Source: an uncultured Oscillospiraceae bacterium | Lineage (GTDB): Bacteria; Bacillota; Clostridia; Oscillospirales; Oscillospiraceae | Assembly: GCA_934636655.1 (NCBI GenBank) | Contig: CAKUAS010000017.1 | Location: 1 to 42,710, forward strand | Direction: 5' to 3' | DNA: 42,710 bases | In this document: one piece after another, positions 8,448-15,015 of the stretch | How the letters are laid out: every line of letters begins with the position of its first letter | How positions within the stretch are numbered: position 1 is the first letter of the stretch | Program-made: the position numbers and the translations under genes | The notes under the pieces: model-generated | Databases searched by the model: none | Told to the model about the DNA's origin: nothing | The model's input: the letters and a program-made list of their open reading frames with translations, nothing else

Positions 8448-8879
8448 TTAATTATATTTAAAAAGCAGCATTCCGCCGCACATGACGGCGAGTCCAACGT
8501 ACTTATTCCAACCGAAAGCCATCTTCTCGCTGCCCATAATTCCGAAGGCATCGATGAGCGCGGCGACGAGAAGCTGCGAGATGAGTATTATCGATATTGC
8601 AACGGTCGTTCCGAGGCTTTTTATGCCGAGCATGACCGTGAGCGTTATGACTATTCCGAGTACACCTCCGAGCCAGTACAGCTTATTTACGCTGCCGAGC
8701 TCCGTGAAGCTGCCCTGCCGCCAGAATATGAGTGCAATAAGCGCCAGCACAAAGGCCGTACCCTGCACAAAAGCATTCGCTTCCATGTTGCCTATCCCCT
8801 CGCCCAGACGTGTATTCATAACGCCCTGCACGCTCATTGCCATGCCGGCAACGATGCTGAACAATACGCCAAGCAGCAT
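8448..8879 (-). CDS. YdcZ/DUF606-type DMT-superfamily membrane protein
   Basis: 143 residues with about five membrane spans. The opening MLLGVLFSIVAGMAMSVQGVMN and the central WLGGVLGIVITLTVMLGIK match the DUF606 (YdcZ) family of small drug/metabolite-type transporters, which often work as half-size units. The start ATG 8879 is fixed by GGAGGAG just upstream. It is divergent from the ACT-domain gene. The substrate is not known. Confidence 0.75.
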   Translation of the reverse strand: MLLGVLFSIVAGMAMSVQGVMNTRLGEGIGNMEANAFVQGTAFVLALIALIFWRQGSFTELGSVNKLYWLGGVLGIVITLTVMLGIKSLGTTVAISIILISQLLVAALIDAFGIMGSEKMAFGWNKYVGLAVMCGGMLLFKYN

Positions 8880-8989
8880 TTTATCTCCTCCGTTTTTTCT
8901 TCGGCGACCCCTTGCTATTGCGGCCACGATGTGATAAAATCCGTAATACAAAAACAAATGTCATCGTGTTGCAGACAGGAGGCTCAAAA

Positions 8990-9433
8990 ATGGCAAACGC
9001 AAAACCCAAATACTTTCTCGTCGAGGCGACGGCTCTCCCGGAAGTCTTCGTCAAGGTGACGGAGGCGAAATCGCTTCTCGAGACCGGCGAGGCCCGCACG
9101 GTCGCCGAGGCTGTCGAACGCGTAGACCTCAGCCGCAGCGCGTTTTATAAATATAAGGACTGCATAACGCCGTTTCGAGATATGAAACGCGATGCCATCA
9201 TGACCTTCCACATAAAGCTGCACGACAAACCGGGCAAGCTCGCCTCGGTATTGTCTATCTTTACCGAATCGGGCGCAAATATACTGACGATCAATCAGTC
9301 GATACCGGCAAACGGCGTTGCGCTCGTTACGATATCCATAGCGCCGGAAAATTTGGTCATCAGCAGCGATGAGCTCATGGCGCGCCTGAGCACCGTCCCC
9401 GGCGTTGTCAGCATCGAGCTTATGGCAGGCTGA
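8990..9433 (+). CDS. pheB: ACT-domain protein, PheB/UPF0735 family
   Basis: 147 residues, the usual length for the family. An N-terminal helical part with a small HTH-like segment (ARTVAEAVERVDLSRSAFYKYKD, about 35-57) precedes an ACT domain (about 72-147; FHIKLHDKPGKLASVLSIF). Relatives are annotated as chorismate-mutase-like or amino-acid-sensing proteins, often beside homoserine dehydrogenase. Here the next gene is an aspartokinase, in keeping with a link to aspartate-family amino acids. AGGAGG lies upstream of the ATG. A terminator separates the two genes. Confidence 0.85.
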   Translation: MANAKPKYFLVEATALPEVFVKVTEAKSLLETGEARTVAEAVERVDLSRSAFYKYKDCITPFRDMKRDAIMTFHIKLHDKPGKLASVLSIFTESGANILTINQSIPANGVALVTISIAPENLVISSDELMARLSTVPGVVSIELMAG

Positions 9434-9451
9434 GGCACATCTGAATACTAT

Positions 9452-9481
9452 GAAGTAGGGGTATCCCCTACTTCTTTTTTA
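9452..9481 (+). terminator. Terminator after pheB
   Basis: Perfect 10-bp stem GAAGTAGGGG / CCCCTACTTC (9452-9461, 9465-9474) with loop TAT and a run of about six T from 9475. Confidence 0.9.
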
Positions 9482-9484
9482 TTA

Positions 9485-9530
9485 TACCTTCGAGTGACAA
9501 GAGCACATACGGTTTTGTCAATCGAAGGTA
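9485..9530. repeat. Short copy of inverted-repeat element family 2
   Basis: A 46-bp palindromic unit bounded by TA: left arm ACCTTCGAGTGACAA and right arm TTGTCAATCGAAGGT differ at one position. Its left 31 nt (to GGTTTTG) match the inverted right end of the longer element at 23516-23784. It looks like an internally deleted copy. Its right edge is 14 nt before the aspartokinase start codon. Confidence 0.8.
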
Positions 9531-9543
9531 GGATGGTGATGAA

Positions 9544-10500
9544 ATGCTTATTGTTCAAAAATTCGGCGGCAGCTCGCTTGCCGGGGCTGAAAGGCTCAGG
9601 CGCGCCGCCGCTATAATATCCGACCGTGCAATGGCCGGGAACGACGTGGTCGTTGTAGTTTCCGCGCGCGGAGATACGACAGATGAGCTTCTCAGCGACG
9701 CAAAGCGTATAATCGATTGCCCCAAGGCACGCGAGCTCGATGCGCTTTTATCCACCGGAGAGACCGGCTCGGCAGCAATGATGGCAATGCAGCTTGAAGC
9801 CATGGGACACAACAGCGTATCGCTCAGCGGCGTTCAGGCAGGGATACGCACCGACAACGTACACGGCAGCGCGCGCATACTGGATATTGACACCGGGCGC
9901 ATATTGCTTGAGCTCGGTGCCGGGCGCCTCGTTATTGTCGCGGGCTTTCAGGGCGTTCAGGAAAATGGCGACACAACAACGCTCGGCCGCGGCGGTTCGG
10001 ACACGACCGCAGTCGAACTCGCGGCAGCGCTGGGCGCTGATCGCTGCGAGATCTACTCAGATGTCGACGGGATATATACGGCAGACCCCCGGCTCGTGAC
10101 CGGTGCAATGCGCCTGGAGCATATCGACTACAGCGATATGCTCGCCCTTGCGCTGCACGGCTCGCAGGTGCTGCACTCGCGCAGCGTCGAGGCCGCAATG
10201 CGCAGCGGCGTGAGGGTCCATCTGCTGTCGAGCTTCACCAGGCACGAGGGCACGGTCATGGGGGCTTTCCACGATCGTCCCGGACTGTGCGGCGTGACAC
10301 GCGATAAGGCGCTGAGCACCGTGAGCATCATCGGACGTGATGCCGGCGCTAATACTCTCGCTGAGGCGGTGGGCGTTCTTGCGCACAGCGATGTTATAGT
10401 TACATCCACCGAGCTGTTTGACGGCGGCTGCTCGATACGCGTTTCACCCGATAAGCTGCTGCCCGCGCTGGAGCTTACGCATAGGAGATTTTTCCGCTGA
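9544..10500 (+). CDS. Aspartokinase, short form with a single ACT unit
   Basis: 318 residues. The kinase domain (about 1-240) has KFGGSSLAG at the N-terminus, LSTGE near 76, TLGRGGSDTTA near 147 and YSDVDGIYTADPR near 171, the aspartokinase nucleotide- and substrate-binding motifs. It catalyses the ATP-dependent phosphorylation of aspartate, the first step to Lys, Thr and Met. Aspartokinases usually have about 400 residues and two ACT domains; here only one ACT-like unit (about 250-315) follows, ending in the normal family C-terminus (ALELTHRRFF). One ACT is therefore missing internally, not by 3' truncation. The start is preceded by GGTAGGATGG, partly supplied by the repeat element. Confidence 0.85.
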   Translation: MLIVQKFGGSSLAGAERLRRAAAIISDRAMAGNDVVVVVSARGDTTDELLSDAKRIIDCPKARELDALLSTGETGSAAMMAMQLEAMGHNSVSLSGVQAGIRTDNVHGSARILDIDTGRILLELGAGRLVIVAGFQGVQENGDTTTLGRGGSDTTAVELAAALGADRCEIYSDVDGIYTADPRLVTGAMRLEHIDYSDMLALALHGSQVLHSRSVEAAMRSGVRVHLLSSFTRHEGTVMGAFHDRPGLCGVTRDKALSTVSIIGRDAGANTLAEAVGVLAHSDVIVTSTELFDGGCSIRVSPDKLLPALELTHRRFFR

Positions 10501-10672
10501 TTTGATGCTCTGCTTGTTTTCGCCATCGGTTCAGTGCTTTTTGGGGTGTATTTTTCGTGTTTCAGATGCTATTCATGTGCAAAAACTTTATTTTTAGCGC
10601 ATTTTAATTTGCATCCGTCGGGCGTTTATGATATCCTTTAATATTATAATGAGCTGAACAGGAGATGATATT

Positions 10673-11392
10673 ATGGACGTCAAGCAGTTCGAGAAGATAC
10701 GCAACGAAAATCCGTTCATGCCGCTCAACGATATCGTGCACGAGCTTGTTTTGCAGGATATCATCAGCTTCGCGGTCATGCCCGGAAGCCGCATAAGCGA
10801 AAGCAGCATCGCACAGGAGCTCGGAATAAGCCGCTCCCCTGTCAAGGCTGCGCTTGAAAAGCTCGCGGCGAATAACTATATTAAGATCCAAAATAGCCGC
10901 TACTACGTCGCGGAATTTGATAAAAAGGCGTATGACGAGATCTGCGATTTCACCGAGATGATAGAGACCCATGCCGCCGGCGAGGCTGCACTGAACATCA
11001 CAAAGCAGCAGCTCGACGAGCTGTACGACATGGCGCACAAGCTTCAGGCGACCTATGACGAGGCCTTTCACAAGGGAAAGGACTTTGTTTTTGCAAAGCT
11101 CCTTGAGCAGGAGATAAACTTCCACTTCTCCGTAGTCAAGGCATCCGGCAACAGCCTCATAACCGATATCTACGATCAGATGAAATATCGCCTGTTCCGC
11201 TGCCGCAGCTATCTGCTGTTTTCGCGCCCCGAAGGCTTTTACGACACGATCGATACCGACCATGTGTTCATCTGCGATATCCTCAAGTTTGGGGACCGCG
11301 ACATGGCCGCCGCCGCGATACGCCGCCACCTCGGCGTCTCCCGCTCCGGCATCGAGCGATACAATCTGCTTGAGCTGACGAATAAGAAATAA
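10673..11392 (+). CDS. GntR-family transcriptional regulator (FCD type)
   Basis: 239 residues. A winged HTH (about 20-75; ESSIAQELGISRSPVKAALEKL) is followed by an all-helical FCD-type ligand domain (about 90-225). GntR/FadR-type regulators bind small organic acids and dimerise on palindromic operators. AGGAG lies upstream of the ATG. The preceding 172 bp (10501-10672) holds no gene. No obvious metabolic partner is next to it, so the ligand is unknown. Confidence 0.85.
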   Translation: MDVKQFEKIRNENPFMPLNDIVHELVLQDIISFAVMPGSRISESSIAQELGISRSPVKAALEKLAANNYIKIQNSRYYVAEFDKKAYDEICDFTEMIETHAAGEAALNITKQQLDELYDMAHKLQATYDEAFHKGKDFVFAKLLEQEINFHFSVVKASGNSLITDIYDQMKYRLFRCRSYLLFSRPEGFYDTIDTDHVFICDILKFGDRDMAAAAIRRHLGVSRSGIERYNLLELTNKK

Positions 11393-11403
11393 TAAGAAGC
11401 AAA

Positions 11404-11436
11404 GAAACAGCCGACCTTTTGGTCGGCTGTTTCTTA
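11404..11436. terminator. Bidirectional terminator
   Basis: Perfect 13-bp stem GAAACAGCCGACC / GGTCGGCTGTTTC with loop TTTT, between the convergent GntR and XRE genes. Confidence 0.85.
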
Positions 11437-11439
11437 TAT

Positions 11440-11769
11440 TCATTTCAGCGAATCGAGATAAACGGAAAGAATCCTCAGCGCCGTCTCCTGCTCGTGCAGC
11501 GAGCGGCCGTCAAGACGCTGCATGACGTCGCCGCGCAGCTCGGTAAGCGAGCTGTTTTCTTCGGTTAGCAGCGCGTCCGGCGTGATACCCAGCGCGCGAC
11601 ATATTTTGAGCACCGTCTCGATTCGCATGTTCACGCTGCCGCGCTCGATATCGGCATATGTGCGGTCGGACAGACCCGCGAGCTCTGCGACCTCCGCCTG
11701 AGTCAGCCCCGACCTTTTCCGCACCGCGTAAAGCTTCTCCCCGATCGCATGAAAATCAAATATCAGCAT
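11440..11769 (-). CDS. XRE-family HTH regulator
   Basis: 109 residues. A Cro/C1-type HTH occupies about residues 8-65 (IGEKLYAVRKRSGLTQAEV, LSDRTYADIERGSVNM), followed by a short helical tail that probably dimerises. GGAGG lies upstream of the ATG. It is divergent from the operon of short proteins at 11905-12921. A near-perfect palindrome lies between the two start regions, so it most likely represses both itself and that operon. Confidence 0.9.
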   Translation of the reverse strand: MLIFDFHAIGEKLYAVRKRSGLTQAEVAELAGLSDRTYADIERGSVNMRIETVLKICRALGITPDALLTEENSSLTELRGDVMQRLDGRSLHEQETALRILSVYLDSLK

Positions 11770-11791
11770 TCTTCTTCCTCCGCATTAGTTT

Positions 11792-11847
11792 ATATAGGAA
11801 TTATGCTTCCTATATTAGTTGACAAAAAGGAAGAACAATGGCATAAT
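11792..11847 (+). promoter_or_regulatory. Promoter with overlapping palindromic operator
   Basis: Promoter TTGACA (11819-11824), 17-nt spacer, CATAAT (11842-11847). Just upstream, ATATAGGAA (11792-11800) and TTCCTATAT (11807-11815) form a perfect 9-bp inverted repeat with a 6-nt spacer, positioned to bind the XRE protein encoded on the other strand. The promoter position argues against the ATG at 11749 as start of the downstream gene. Confidence 0.6.
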
Positions 11848-11904
11848 AAGTGGCAGAATAGTTCCTGTTATGTGAATTTAGGTGAAATAGGAGGCCGGTT
11901 AATT

Positions 11905-12423
11905 GTGATTATATTCATTATTGTTTGCGCAATCATTGTTTATGTTGTATATCAAATATACTCTGAAGGGGAAAAACAGGAAAAAATCGACGCAAATAAA
12001 AAGCAAGTAGCCGATTACGAACGCAAAATGGAACTCGAGTGCAAAGAGCTTCGCCAAAAATTTTATAACAGCAGCGCTACGCGAGAGATTGCCGACTATA
12101 TTCTTGTCGGCAAATCGGAACCTCCGTTTAAAGTGAAAATAGATTTAGAAGGTATCACAGCATTTTTTGCAGATGATAGTTCTGTTAATTATAGCTATCG
12201 CGCACACGGTTTGCCATCTATATGTAGTTCTGAGCGCATTGACCCTCCACGGAACGAAAAGTATGATGAGGTGTTACCCTTGTACATCAATCCTCAAAAG
12301 GAGTTTAGTCACGCACTGAAAGTGATGATAAAGGAGAGATATAGCAGTATCGACTACAGCGTTATCCCTAATTACAATAATTCCACCGTTTATCTCAATC
12401 GCATTCCTACCAGGCAATTTTAA
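11905..12423 (+). CDS. Membrane-anchored coiled-coil protein, unknown
   Basis: 172 residues from GTG 11905, which has AGGAGG 10 nt upstream; an in-frame ATG at 11749 lies before the promoter and inside the divergent regulator. One N-terminal membrane helix (IIFIIVCAIIVYVVYQIY) precedes a charged, coiled-coil-prone segment (about 22-55) and a soluble C-terminal domain. Base composition is visibly more AT-rich than in the surrounding genes, which hints at horizontal acquisition. Not recognised. It is first in a likely operon with three tiny Cys-rich proteins. Confidence 0.6.
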   Translation: MIIFIIVCAIIVYVVYQIYSEGEKQEKIDANKKQVADYERKMELECKELRQKFYNSSATREIADYILVGKSEPPFKVKIDLEGITAFFADDSSVNYSYRAHGLPSICSSERIDPPRNEKYDEVLPLYINPQKEFSHALKVMIKERYSSIDYSVIPNYNNSTVYLNRIPTRQF

Positions 12424-12480
12424 ACGCTTGCCGCTCTGCGGCTGCAAACATAAATGTTAAACACGAAGGGAGAAAAGACA

Positions 12481-12627
12481 ATGTTAATAAGGATAGTGTC
12501 AAAAGCAATACTCTATGTGAGCGATATGTTCAAATGCAACACCTGCGGCTACGCAATGCGTGTTCGCGTGCTCGGCGACACCTGCAAATGTCCGCAGTGC
12601 GGCGCAACAATGCGCCGCATGGGATAA
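12481..12627 (+). CDS. Small zinc-ribbon protein (48 aa)
   Basis: Reads MLIRIVSKAILYVSDMFKC, then NTCGYAMRV...CKCPQCGAT, i.e. two Cys knuckles (C-x-x-C and C-x-C-x-x-C) about 15 residues apart, the layout of a rubredoxin-like zinc ribbon. GAAGGGAG lies 7-8 nt before the ATG. It follows the membrane protein gene by 57 nt. No known partner; it may bind zinc and mediate protein or nucleic-acid contacts. Confidence 0.65.
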   Translation: MLIRIVSKAILYVSDMFKCNTCGYAMRVRVLGDTCKCPQCGATMRRMG

Positions 12628-12638
12628 GGAGCGCCGTC

Positions 12639-12788
12639 ATGAAATGTGACTATTCTGCGGAAAGATGGGGCGACGATTATTGCATGCTCACGGATGCCAA
12701 GGTGAGCTACGATCATTATTGCGACTACTGTAAGCGCGATAATAAGGAAAGCTGCCCGATATACCAGTACTGGCAAAAGCACAAGTAA
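12639..12788 (+). CDS. Small Cys-rich protein (49 aa)
   Basis: Starts MKCDYSAERWGDDYCMLTD and has C-x-x-C (YCDYC) and a further Cys (ESCPIYQYW); six Cys in all. AAGGAG sits about 8 nt ahead of the ATG, 11 nt after the previous stop. The Cys pattern suggests metal binding. Unknown function; part of the same short operon. Confidence 0.6.
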   Translation: MKCDYSAERWGDDYCMLTDAKVSYDHYCDYCKRDNKESCPIYQYWQKHK

Positions 12789-12801
12789 GGGGGATGCAGC
12801 A

Positions 12802-12921
12802 ATGAACAAAACCGTGACTTGTCCGCACTGCGGATATATAGGGCACCTTGTCTGCGTCAGCGGCGATATAGGCACCTATTCCTGCGACCGCTGCCACAAG
12901 ATGTTCAAAGCGTTCATTTGA
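12802..12921 (+). CDS. Small zinc-ribbon protein (39 aa)
   Basis: Begins MNKTVTCPHCGYIGHLVCV and ends YSCDRCHKMFKAFI: two C-x-x-C knuckles 20 residues apart, a minimal zinc ribbon. AAGGGGG precedes the ATG and the gap from the previous gene is 13 nt. It is the last gene before the terminator at 12931. Confidence 0.65.
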   Translation: MNKTVTCPHCGYIGHLVCVSGDIGTYSCDRCHKMFKAFI

Positions 12922-12930
12922 AATAAAAAA

Positions 12931-12965
12931 AGAGTACAGAGTTTGGGTCTGCACTCTCTTTTTTT
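12931..12965 (+). terminator. Terminator of the Cys-rich protein operon
   Basis: AGAGTACAGA (12931-12940) pairs with TCTGCACTCT (12948-12957) with one mismatch, followed by a 7-T run. It is nearly the same as the terminator at 13714-13748. Confidence 0.85.
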
Positions 12966-13207
12966 GTAGCAAATTAAGGCTGTACTTATATATACATTAC
13001 GGTTGCCCGACCGGAATCCGCAGAGAAAACCGTAAAAAACGTGCGGGCAGTGCCCGCCCCTGCAAATATGATTTGAGTTCCGACCAAAACCGCTACACCG
13101 CAGGACGATGCAAAACCGGTTTTGCCGGCAATCGCGACACCGGGCTTCCGCAATAAATGTATCGGTACAATCTTAATGCGTCTCTAAAAATTTGCCTCTA
13201 AAAATCA
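12966..13207. repeat. Inverted-repeat element family 1, copy A
   Basis: Non-coding, about 240 bp. The left end contains AAGGCTGTACTTATA; the right end, inverted, reads CATTAAGATTGTACCGATAC. An internal palindrome GCGGGCAGTGCCCGC lies near 13043-13057, followed by GAGTTCCGAC, as in copy C. The right boundary (CCTCTAAAAATCA) reaches into the stop codon of the adjacent HTH gene. Confidence 0.65.
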
Positions 13208-13447
13208 ACGTATCTCCTGCTCAAGGCTGTCGAACTCCGGTGTTGAGAAAAACTCGGCCAGCGTTATATCCAGTCCGTCACAGATCATTTTTATCGTCAA
13301 AAGCTTTGGGTTGCAGCTCTTGCCGTAGAGTATATTCTTAATGCTCGACGGCGGCAGCGCACACACCGTTGCAAGCTTGTTGATGCTCATGTTCCGTTCG
13401 TCGCAAAGACGGAGTATTCTCGTTTTGACCGCGTCGATCGTCTGCAT
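13205..13447 (-). CDS. Cro/C1-type HTH regulator
   Basis: 80 residues. The HTH occupies most of it (DAVKTRILRLCDERNMSINK, ALPPSSIKNILYGKS, ICDGLDITLAEFF), as in small phage- or ICE-type regulators. ATG 13447 has GGAGG upstream; in-frame upstream codons run through the operator region and are unlikely to be translated. Inverted repeats lie directly upstream, and it diverges from the small gene at 13556. Confidence 0.85.
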   Translation of the reverse strand: MQTIDAVKTRILRLCDERNMSINKLATVCALPPSSIKNILYGKSCNPKLLTIKMICDGLDITLAEFFSTPEFDSLEQEIR

Positions 13448-13459
13448 ATTTGGCCTCCG

Positions 13460-13539
13460 TAATACACTTTTTGTATTAGGATATCCAAATTGAGTAGGCA
13501 TTTTAGGCTATGCGTGCTACTATTGGGCTATGCATAGCC
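13460..13539. promoter_or_regulatory. Operator candidates between the HTH gene and the small gene
   Basis: TAATACA (13460-13466) and TGTATTA (13472-13478) form a perfect inverted repeat with a 5-nt spacer next to the HTH ribosome binding site. A second motif, TAGGCTATGC (13504-13513), recurs in the perfect palindrome GGCTATGCATAGCC (13526-13539). Both are good candidates for autoregulatory binding sites. Confidence 0.5.
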
Positions 13540-13555
13540 TAAACGAGATGAAATT

Positions 13556-13708
13556 ATGATTGAGTATGAAAAAATGTATGCCGTTTTGTGCGGCGCTGTT
13601 GACACAGCCTTGGAGCTCATTGAGCAAAATGCAGACACAGCGCAGGTATCCGAAGTACTTCAGGCCGCACTTAATAAAGCCGAAAACATGTACCTTGAAG
13701 GCAAATAA
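13556..13708 (+). CDS. Small acidic helical protein (50 aa)
   Basis: Reads MIEYEKMYAVLCGAVDTALE and ends ALNKAENMYLEGK. It is predicted all-helical and acidic, resembling small hypothetical proteins found with phage-like regulators. The ribosome binding site is weak (GAGATGAA). Coding status rests on the clean frame between a divergent operator and a terminator that begins 6 nt after the stop. Confidence 0.55.
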   Translation: MIEYEKMYAVLCGAVDTALELIEQNADTAQVSEVLQAALNKAENMYLEGK

Positions 13709-13713
13709 AGAAA

Positions 13714-13748
13714 AGAGAGTGCAGATTTTTGATCCGCACTCTCTTTTT
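13714..13748 (+). terminator. Terminator after the 50-aa gene
   Basis: AGAGAGTGC (13714-13722) pairs with GCACTCTCT (13736-13744), followed by a T-run. Confidence 0.85.
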
Positions 13749-13749
13749 C

Positions 13750-13951
13750 AGAGGCGCATTTAGGCTGTACCTATACTGTAATTGCGGTAGCACGGTATTG
13801 AGGCTGCTAACAAAACCAGTAGGTTGTCGTTTCTCGCAGGTACGGTACATAGTTTTCATTGCACTCGCCGGGTGCGAAACGTTATGGTTTATACCAATGC
13901 TTCGATACCGGGCTGACGCAATTACCGTATCCGCGGCTGCGTCAATGCGCC
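13750..13951. repeat. Inverted-repeat element family 1, copy B
   Basis: Non-coding, about 200 bp. Left end AGGCTGTACCTATACTGTAA, then TTGCGGTAGCACGGTAT. The inverted right end runs GCGCATTGACGCAGCCGCGG and then TACGGTAATTGCGTCAGC, mirroring the left end with scattered mismatches over about 50 nt. It lacks the GC-rich internal palindromes of copies A and C. Confidence 0.7.
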
Positions 13952-13956
13952 ACAAA

Positions 13957-13996
13957 AAAACCGCTGCCCAACAGGAGAACGGCAGCGGTTTTTTTT
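13957..13996. terminator. Stand-alone terminator-like hairpin
   Basis: AACCGCTGCC (13959-13968) pairs with GGCAGCGGTT (13981-13990), flanked by an A-run and a T-run, so it could act in both directions. It has no gene immediately before it on the plus strand. The remaining stretch to 14191 is AT-rich and shows no gene. Confidence 0.6.
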
Positions 13997-14086
13997 GGTT
14001 TTGTTGCGGCGTACTGCGGATTGAGGAGCTCCGCAATACCTGTAACAAGCAAAGAAAAGAGAGATGGAAAGAAGAATCAAACGAAT

Positions 14087-14137
14087 AATGTTTCGTTATT
14101 TATCTGACGATGTGATAATAACACACAGCGAAACATT
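14087..14137. repeat. Imperfect inverted repeat downstream of sigG
   Basis: AATGTTTCG (14087-14095) and CGAAACATT (14129-14137) are perfect inverses; inside, GTTATTTATC and GATAATAAC nearly pair. It lies about 55 nt past the sigG stop. No T-run, so it is not a standard terminator. Confidence 0.35.
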
Positions 14138-14191
14138 TGTAAAGAGGTATTTGCGAATTTTTTATCAAATAAATTTAAAATTTTTATGAAT

Positions 14192-14968
14192 TCAAGATCC
14201 CAGCTCTTTTTTTATCCTCCCTATCGCGTTTTTTTCAAGGCGCGAGACCTGAGCCTGGCTTATTCCGATCTCGCGCGCAACCTCAGTCTGGGTCTTGCCC
14301 ATGTAAAAGCGCAGCGAAAGGATTCGTTTTTCACGCTCGGACAGACGTGAGACAGCCTCATCGAGAGCGATCTGCTCGAGCCAGTGCTCATCGGTGTTTT
14401 TCGTGTCGCCGATCTGATCCATGACGCAGACGCTCTCGCCGCTGTCGCTGTACACGGGCTCGTACAGCGACACGGGCTCGCATATCGAGTCGAGCGCAAA
14501 CACGACCTCCGAACGCTTTATCCCGAGCTCCTTTGCAATTACGTCGACATCCGGCTCGCGCCCGAGCTCGGCGGTGAGCCGCTCTTTCACCTGCAAAACG
14601 CGGTAAGCCGTATCGCGCATCGAACGCGATACACGCACTGCGCTGTGATCGCGCAGAAATCGACGCAGCTCACCGGATATCATGGGAACGCCGTAGGTCG
14701 AAAACTGCACATTCTGACTAAGGTCAAAGCAGTCTATAGCCTTAATAAGTCCAATGCAGCCGACCTGGAACAGGTCGTCCATACTCTCACCGCGCCCGGA
14801 AAATTTTTGTATGACGGACAGCACAAGGCGCAGATTGCCGTTTATGAGCTTGTCTCGCGCTGCACTGTCGCCCGATTGCGCGGCAGCGATGAGCTCACGC
14901 ATTTCCGCGTTTTTCAGAAGCGGCAGCTTTGATGTATTCACGCCGCACAGCTCGACTTTACCCTGCAT
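14192..14968 (-). CDS. sigG: Sporulation sigma factor SigG (late forespore)
   Basis: 258 residues. The N-terminal KVELCGVNTSKLPLLKNAEM is the SigG signature. Region 2 (about 50-115; GNLRLVLSVIQKFSGRG, DLFQVGCIGLIKAID), region 3 and region 4 (about 205-255; LRFYMGKTQTEVAREIGISQ) are all intact. SigG directs late forespore transcription. The ATG is immediately preceded by a perfect hairpin that contains the ribosome binding site. The gene lies 47 nt after spmB rather than after sigE, which is the usual neighbour. Confidence 0.95.
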   Translation of the reverse strand: MQGKVELCGVNTSKLPLLKNAEMRELIAAAQSGDSAARDKLINGNLRLVLSVIQKFSGRGESMDDLFQVGCIGLIKAIDCFDLSQNVQFSTYGVPMISGELRRFLRDHSAVRVSRSMRDTAYRVLQVKERLTAELGREPDVDVIAKELGIKRSEVVFALDSICEPVSLYEPVYSDSGESVCVMDQIGDTKNTDEHWLEQIALDEAVSRLSEREKRILSLRFYMGKTQTEVAREIGISQAQVSRLEKNAIGRIKKELGS

Positions 14969-14992
14969 AGCATCACTCTCCTAAGTGATGCT
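14969..14992 (-). promoter_or_regulatory. Hairpin sequestering the sigG ribosome binding site
   Basis: In the sigG mRNA, AGCATCAC and GTGATGCT form a perfect 8-bp stem with loop TTAGGAGA. The Shine-Dalgarno sequence AGGAGA is in the loop, and the stem ends exactly at the AUG. There is no T-run, so it is not a terminator. Folding should reduce translation initiation. Confidence 0.75.
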
Positions 14993-15015
14993 ATTATTTC
15001 CCGGTCTTTCCCGTA

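Noticed and set aside
8055..9059. 334-codon open frame on the plus strand
   Set aside because: It spans two supported minus-strand genes and the start of the ACT gene; the product has no recognisable features.
9434..9543. Lysine riboswitch before the aspartokinase
   Set aside because: The gap contains only a terminator and the short inverted-repeat element; it is too short for the roughly 170-nt riboswitch.
11749..11904. Upstream extension of the membrane-anchored protein to ATG 11749
   Set aside because: It would overlap the divergent regulator, lie before the promoter and lack a ribosome binding site; GTG 11905 has AGGAGG.
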